Shown: positions 60,354-64,000 of the stretch, one piece after another
Numbering within the stretch: position 1 is the first letter of the stretch
Layout of the letters: each line of letters starts with the position of its first letter
NCBI RefSeq assembly: GCF_009823805.1
Contig: NZ_WUEK01000004.1
Coordinates: 186,001 to 250,000 of the forward strand
Direction of reading: 5' to 3'
Length of the DNA stretch: 64,000 nucleotides
Source: Nocardioides flavescens
Lineage (GTDB): Bacteria; Actinomycetota; Actinomycetes; Propionibacteriales; Nocardioidaceae
Translations under genes and position numbers: made by a program
Notes under the pieces: model-generated
Databases searched by the model: none
What the model was told of the DNA's origin: nothing
The model's input: the letters and a program-made list of their open reading frames with translations, nothing else

Positions 60354-61526
60354 GTGGCAGAGCTCGCTCCGACGGTGGCGGTGATCGGGGGCGGCCAGCT
60401 CGCCCGGATGATGGCGGAGCCGGCCGCGGCGCTGGGGATCCCGCTGCGGCTGCTGGCCGAGGCCGAGGGGGTCAGCGCGGCGCAGGTGGTGCCCGACCAG
60501 CTCGTCGGCGACTACCGCGACCTCGACGTGCTGCGCCGGGTGACCGCGGGCGCCGCGGTGGTGACCTTCGACCACGAGCACGTGCCGACCGAGCACCTGC
60601 GGGCGCTGCAGGCCGAGGGCGTGGCGACCCGCCCCGGGCCGGAGGCACTCGTCCACGCCCAGGACAAGGCCGTGATGCGGCGCCGGCTCGCCGAGTTGGG
60701 CCTGCCCTGCCCGCGCAACGCGGTGGTGGCCGACGTCGCCGAGGTCGAGGCGTTCGGGTTCCCGTGCGTGCTCAAGACGACCCGGGGCGGCTACGACGGC
60801 AAGGGCGTGTGGTTCGTGCGCGACGCCGCGGAGGCCGAGCCGGCGTTCACCGCGGCCGCCGACGCGGGCGTCGAGGTGCTCGCCGAGGAGCTCGTCGACT
60901 TCCGTCGCGAGCTGTCGGCGCTCGTCGCGCGCAGCCCGAGCGGCCAGGCGGCGGCCTACCCCGTCGTGGCCTCGACCCAGCTCGACGGTATCTGCCACGA
61001 GGTCGTCGCCCCGGCGCCCGACCTCGACGACGAGCTCGCGAGCCAGGCCCAGCACGTCGCGCTGACGCTCGCCAAGGAGCTCGACGTGACCGGTGTGCTG
61101 GCCGTCGAGCTCTTCGAGACCAACGACGGCCGCATCCTCGTCAACGAGCTCGCGATGCGCCCGCACAACACCGGCCACTGGACGCAGGACGGCGCGGTGA
61201 CCAGCCAGTTCGAGAACCACCTGCGCGCCGTGCTCGACCTGCCCCTCGGCTCGCCCGCCCCCCGCGAGCGGTGGACCGTGATGGTCAACGTCCTCGGCGG
61301 CCCCGACCGCGAGGACGGCACCGCCGTCGGTCGGCTCTACGACGGCTACCCGCACGCGATGGCCCGCGACCCCCGGCTGCGGGTGCACCTGTACGGCAAG
61401 GAGCTGCGGCCGGGCCGCAAGGTGGGCCACGTCAACGCCTACGGCGACGACCTCGAGGACTGCCTGGAGCGCGCCCGCCACGCGGCGGCGTGGTTCCGCG
61501 GCGACCTCGGCAACGAGAGCGAGTAG
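60354..61526 (+). CDS. purK: N5-carboxyaminoimidazole ribonucleotide synthase
   Basis: ATP-grasp enzyme of purine synthesis: aminoimidazole ribonucleotide plus bicarbonate and ATP to N5-CAIR. 390 aa. [11 protein letters not shown] at residues 8-18, [16 protein letters not shown], and [14 protein letters not shown] are diagnostic. GTG 60354 is leaderless. It is four bases before purE, the next enzyme, as in mycobacteria; a short overlapping operon supplies AMP/GMP made alongside the salvage routes encoded elsewhere in the window. Confidence 0.96.
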   Translation: MAELAPTVAVIGGGQLARMMAEPAAALGIPLRLLAEAEGVSAAQVVPDQLVGDYRDLDVLRRVTAGAAVVTFDHEHVPTEHLRALQAEGVATRPGPEALVHAQDKAVMRRRLAELGLPCPRNAVVADVAEVEAFGFPCVLKTTRGGYDGKGVWFVRDAAEAEPAFTAAADAGVEVLAEELVDFRRELSALVARSPSGQAAAYPVVASTQLDGICHEVVAPAPDLDDELASQAQHVALTLAKELDVTGVLAVELFETNDGRILVNELAMRPHNTGHWTQDGAVTSQFENHLRAVLDLPLGSPAPRERWTVMVNVLGGPDREDGTAVGRLYDGYPHAMARDPRLRVHLYGKELRPGRKVGHVNAYGDDLEDCLERARHAAAWFRGDLGNESE

Positions 61527-61530
61527 AGCA

Positions 61531-62049
61531 GTGACCGAGACACCCCAGGTCGGCATCGTGATGGGCTCCGACTCCGACTGGCCCGTGATGGAGCTGGCGG
61601 CGAAGGCGCTCGAGGAGTTCGACGTGCCGTTCGAGGCCGACGTGGTCTCGGCGCACCGGATGCCGCAGGAAATGCTCGACTACGGCAGGGACGCCGCCGG
61701 GCGCGGCCTCCGGGTGGTGATCGCCGGGGCCGGGGGAGCGGCGCACCTGCCGGGCATGCTCGCGGCGGTCACGCCGCTGCCGGTGATCGGCGTACCGGTG
61801 CCGCTCAAGACCCTCGACGGGCTCGACTCGCTGCTCTCGATCGTGCAGATGCCGGCCGGGGTGCCGGTCGCCACCGTCGCCATCGGCGGCGCGCGCAACG
61901 CCGGGCTGCTCGCCGTGCGCATCCTGGCCGCCACCGACCCGGCGCTGCAGGAGCGGATGACGGCCTTCCAGGCCGAGCTCAAGCAGAGCGCCCACGCCAA
62001 GGGCGAGGTCGTGCGTCGCGGCGCCGGACCGCGCCGGGTGGGCTTCTAG
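61531..62049 (+). CDS. purE: N5-carboxyaminoimidazole ribonucleotide mutase
   Basis: Converts N5-CAIR to CAIR. Class I PurE of 172 aa: [16 protein letters not shown] at the N-terminus and [13 protein letters not shown] with the catalytic His are intact, followed by [17 protein letters not shown] 61531 lies four bases beyond the purK stop. The C-terminal tail of about 15 basic residues is slightly longer than E. coli PurE. Confidence 0.96.
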   Translation: MTETPQVGIVMGSDSDWPVMELAAKALEEFDVPFEADVVSAHRMPQEMLDYGRDAAGRGLRVVIAGAGGAAHLPGMLAAVTPLPVIGVPVPLKTLDGLDSLLSIVQMPAGVPVATVAIGGARNAGLLAVRILAATDPALQERMTAFQAELKQSAHAKGEVVRRGAGPRRVGF

Positions 62050-62052
62050 TCC

Positions 62053-63105
62053 GTGCCGACCGGGGGTGGCGCGGCTAGGCTCGTCGGCCTCGACGTCGCC
62101 CGCTGCCTCGCGCTCCTCGGCATGGTCGCGGCGCACGTCCTCGACGACAGCCCGCTCGTCGACGGCCGCGCCTCGGCGCTGTTCGCGGTGCTGGCCGGGG
62201 TGAGCCTGGTCCTGCTCGACCGGCGTACGACGCGCCGCGGGATCGCGGTGCGCGCGGTGCTGATCGCGCTGCTCGGCCTCGCGCTCGGCGAGCTCGACAC
62301 CGGCATCGCGGTGATCCTGACCTACTACGGCGTGCTGTTCGTGCTCGGCCTGCCGTTCCTGCGGCTGCCCGCGCGGGTCCTGTGGCCGCTCGCCGCACTG
62401 TGGGCGGTGGCCGCGCCGGTCGGATCCTACCTGCTGCGCCCCGAGCTGCCGGAGCGCCAGACCGCGAGCCCGGCGTTCGACCAGCTCGCCGAGCCCGGCC
62501 ACCTGCTCTCCGAGCTGCTGTTCACCGGCTACTACCCGGCGGGCGTGTGGCTCGCCTACCTCCTGCTCGGTCTGGCCATCGGGCGCAGCGACCTGCGCAG
62601 CCCGGTGCTCCAGGCCCGGCTCGTTGCGCTCGGTGCGCCGCTCGCCCTGGCGGCGTACGCCGTCTCGCGGGTGCTCACCGCCCAGCCCGGCCTGGCCCGG
62701 GTGGAGGTCGGCGAGACCTTCTACGGCACCACGCCCACCGGCGACGGCGCGGCGTGGCTGCTGGTCGTGGCCCCGCACAGCGGCACGCCGTTCGACCTGC
62801 TGCAGACCGGCGGGTGCGCGATGGCCGTCATCGGCCTGTGCCTGCTCGTGGCCGGGGCGCTGCCGCCCGGAGGAACACGGCCGCTGGCCGTGCTCTTCGG
62901 GGCGGGCACGATGACGCTGACGCTCTACACCCTGCACGTCGTGATGCGCACCGACCGGGTCTGGCCGGCCGAGGAGCCGGGCTCCTACGGCTGGCACGTG
63001 CTGGTGCTCGTGGTGATCGGCGCCGCCTTCGTCGCCGCCCGTCGGCGCGGACCTCTCGAGTCCGTCCTCGCGCGCGCCGGCGCTTCACTAGGCTCGCGCC
63101 CATGA
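62053..63105 (+). CDS. Heparan-alpha-glucosaminide N-acetyltransferase-like/DUF418-type membrane protein
   Basis: A 350-aa multi-helix protein. RLVGLDVARCLALLGMVAAHVLDD opens it, with the Arg-Cys-Leu-Ala helix and His of the DUF1624/HGSNAT-like acyltransferase superfamily. About nine more hydrophobic segments follow, e.g. LTYYGVLFVLGLPFLRL and WLAYLLLGLAIGRSDL. Transfer of an acetyl group across the membrane is the inferred role. GTG 62053 starts three bases after purE, so co-transcription is likely. It overlaps the next gene by four bases. Confidence 0.75.
   Translation: MPTGGGAARLVGLDVARCLALLGMVAAHVLDDSPLVDGRASALFAVLAGVSLVLLDRRTTRRGIAVRAVLIALLGLALGELDTGIAVILTYYGVLFVLGLPFLRLPARVLWPLAALWAVAAPVGSYLLRPELPERQTASPAFDQLAEPGHLLSELLFTGYYPAGVWLAYLLLGLAIGRSDLRSPVLQARLVALGAPLALAAYAVSRVLTAQPGLARVEVGETFYGTTPTGDGAAWLLVVAPHSGTPFDLLQTGGCAMAVIGLCLLVAGALPPGGTRPLAVLFGAGTMTLTLYTLHVVMRTDRVWPAEEPGSYGWHVLVLVVIGAAFVAARRRGPLESVLARAGASLGSRP
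63089..63094 (+). promoter_or_regulatory. -10 box of the LURP-like gene
   Basis: TAGGCT, seven bases before ATG 63102, inside the last codons of the membrane acyltransferase gene. Confidence 0.4.
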
Positions 63106-63656
63106 GCGCCGTGAGCCACGTCCCGCAGTTCTTCGTGCACCAGAAGTTCGCCATGACCACCAACCGCTACGAGGCGGTCGACCCGGCCGGGCAGACGCTG
63201 GCCTTCGCCGAGCAGAAGCGGCTGGCGTTCAAGGAGGAGGTGACCTTCTACACCGACAAGTCGAAGAGCCAGAAGGTCTTCAGCTTCAAGGCGCGCAAGC
63301 GGATCGACCTCAACTCCGGCTACGACATCTTCGCCGCCGACGGCGAGCAGATCGGCTTCTTCCGCAAGGACTTCGGCGCCAGCCTCATGCGCTCGACGTT
63401 CCACATCGAGGGTCCGGGCTACACCGGCACCGGCCAGGAGCGCAGCCAGTGGATCGCGGTCATCCGCCGCTTCACCGACATCCCGTTCCTGCCGATCCAC
63501 TTCGACTACGTGAGCTCCGAGGGCCAGCCGCTGCTCGGCGTCGAGCGCCAGGGCAGCGTCCGCGACCGCTACACCGTGCACGTGCCCGACCAGCGGGTGG
63601 ACTTCCGGGTCGCCGCGGCCGTCGCGGTCGCCATGGACGCCCTCATGGGGCGCTGA
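63102..63656 (+). CDS. LURP-one/Tubby-C-like hypothetical protein
   Basis: A 184-aa beta-rich protein. The N-terminal FFVHQKFAMTTNRYEAVDPAGQ and repeated beta-strand-turn pattern (KVFSFKARKRIDLNSGYDIFAADGEQIGFFRKDF, ending in one C-terminal helix VAAAVAVAMDAL) resemble LURP-one-related/Tubby C-terminal barrels. No catalytic motif, signal or membrane segment. The function is unknown. It overlaps the previous gene by four bases and probably has its own promoter. Confidence 0.65.
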   Translation: MSAVSHVPQFFVHQKFAMTTNRYEAVDPAGQTLAFAEQKRLAFKEEVTFYTDKSKSQKVFSFKARKRIDLNSGYDIFAADGEQIGFFRKDFGASLMRSTFHIEGPGYTGTGQERSQWIAVIRRFTDIPFLPIHFDYVSSEGQPLLGVERQGSVRDRYTVHVPDQRVDFRVAAAVAVAMDALMGR

Positions 63657-63660
63657 GCCC

Positions 63661-64000
63661 GTGGCCCTCTCACCCGAGGCCCGTCGCGCCGTCGAGCACG
63701 CCCGCGGCGAACCGCGCGTGCACGCGCCCGGCTACGACATCGCGGCAGCGCGCGTCGCCGCCCGCGAGCTCGCCCTCGCCGAGCCGCCGCTCGAGCTCGC
63801 CGAGGTCCGCGACCTCGACGCCGACGGGGTGCCGGTGCGGCTCTACCGTCCCGCCGACGCTGCTCCTGGCGTCGTGGTGCACCTGCACGGGGGCGGCTTC
63901 GTCTTCAACGACGTCGAGGTGCACGACCGTCCCTGCCGCCGCTTCGCCCACGGCCTCGGGATCGCCGTGCTCTCCGTCGACTACCGCCTGGCCCCCGAGC
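63661..64000 (+). CDS. Alpha/beta hydrolase, HSL family, N-terminal fragment
   Basis: The first 113 codons of a carboxylesterase or lipase-like enzyme, cut by the window end. VVVHLHGGGFVFNDVEVHD contains the HGGG oxyanion-hole motif of the hormone-sensitive-lipase family, followed by DYRLAPE. The catalytic Ser motif (GxSxG) lies beyond the window. GTG 63661 starts four bases after the LURP-like gene. Confidence 0.85.
   Translation, partial: MALSPEARRAVEHARGEPRVHAPGYDIAAARVAARELALAEPPLELAEVRDLDADGVPVRLYRPADAAPGVVVHLHGGGFVFNDVEVHDRPCRRFAHGLGIAVLSVDYRLAPE

Overview
The window is chromosomal DNA of a high-GC actinobacterium, most likely Nocardioidaceae-like (Nocardioides or a close relative). 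The reasons are the very high GC content, GTG starts, tight ATGA/GTGA overlaps, many leaderless promoters, actinobacterial marker genes (acyl-CoA carboxylase epsilon subunit, NAD(P)H-quinone dehydrogenase LpdA, YbaB/WXG100-type genes) and hairpin repeats of a kind I associate with this group. I see no rRNA, tRNA, prophage, insertion sequence or CRISPR. From memory, gene content parallels the Mycobacterium tuberculosis block fadE25-purE-purK-birA-accD5-accE5-maf-accA3 ... lpdA ... amiA1/amiB1-deoD-pmmB ... add-deoA-cdd, so this is conserved core chromosome with accessory insertions.

Bases 1-11.4 kb: the end of an M20 amidohydrolase, then a nucleoside uptake and salvage operon. It has a BMP-type lipoprotein, a double ATPase, two permeases, cytidine deaminase, a cytochrome P450, pyrimidine-nucleoside phosphorylase and a TerD protein. 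Adenosine deaminase follows, divergent from a MaoC gene. 11.4-19.5 kb is accessory: secreted protein, C39-like protein, uridine-kinase-like ATPase, lipoproteins, a divergent TetR/MFS pair, LysR, and a small WXG100/YbaB-type cluster. 19.5-29.7 kb continues nucleoside catabolism: deoC with a catalytic aldehyde dehydrogenase and a cysteine-free half-length partner, a phosphohexomutase-family enzyme that could act as phosphopentomutase, a MerR-controlled aldo/keto reductase, and purine nucleoside phosphorylase with a TetR gene.

29.7-45.2 kb: two flavoprotein disulfide-reductase-family genes, a secreted beta-helix protein, a SpoIID-like protein, pyruvate carboxylase (apparently carrying an in-frame palindromic insertion), a giant cyclase/AAA/TPR regulator and paired PH-domain membrane proteins. 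45.2-64 kb: BenE-type transporter, biotin carboxylase subunit, acyl-CoA dehydrogenase, sugar-nucleotidyltransferase, OFA transporter with its tiny small subunit, GtrA, Maf, a TetR-regulated drug exporter, AccE/AccD, biotin ligase, PH protein, adenylate cyclase, purK, purE, a membrane acyltransferase-like protein, a LURP-like protein and the start of an alpha/beta hydrolase.

How the genes work together: imported nucleosides are deaminated (cdd, add) and phosphorolysed (deoA, PNP). A mutase can move phosphate from C1 to C5, DeoC splits deoxyribose-5-phosphate to glyceraldehyde-3-phosphate and acetaldehyde, and the adjacent dehydrogenase can oxidise the acetaldehyde. The strongest non-genic signals are two 8-unit arrays with an exact 32-base period, each four units forward and four inverted, and a recurring -10 hexamer 5-7 bases before start codons.
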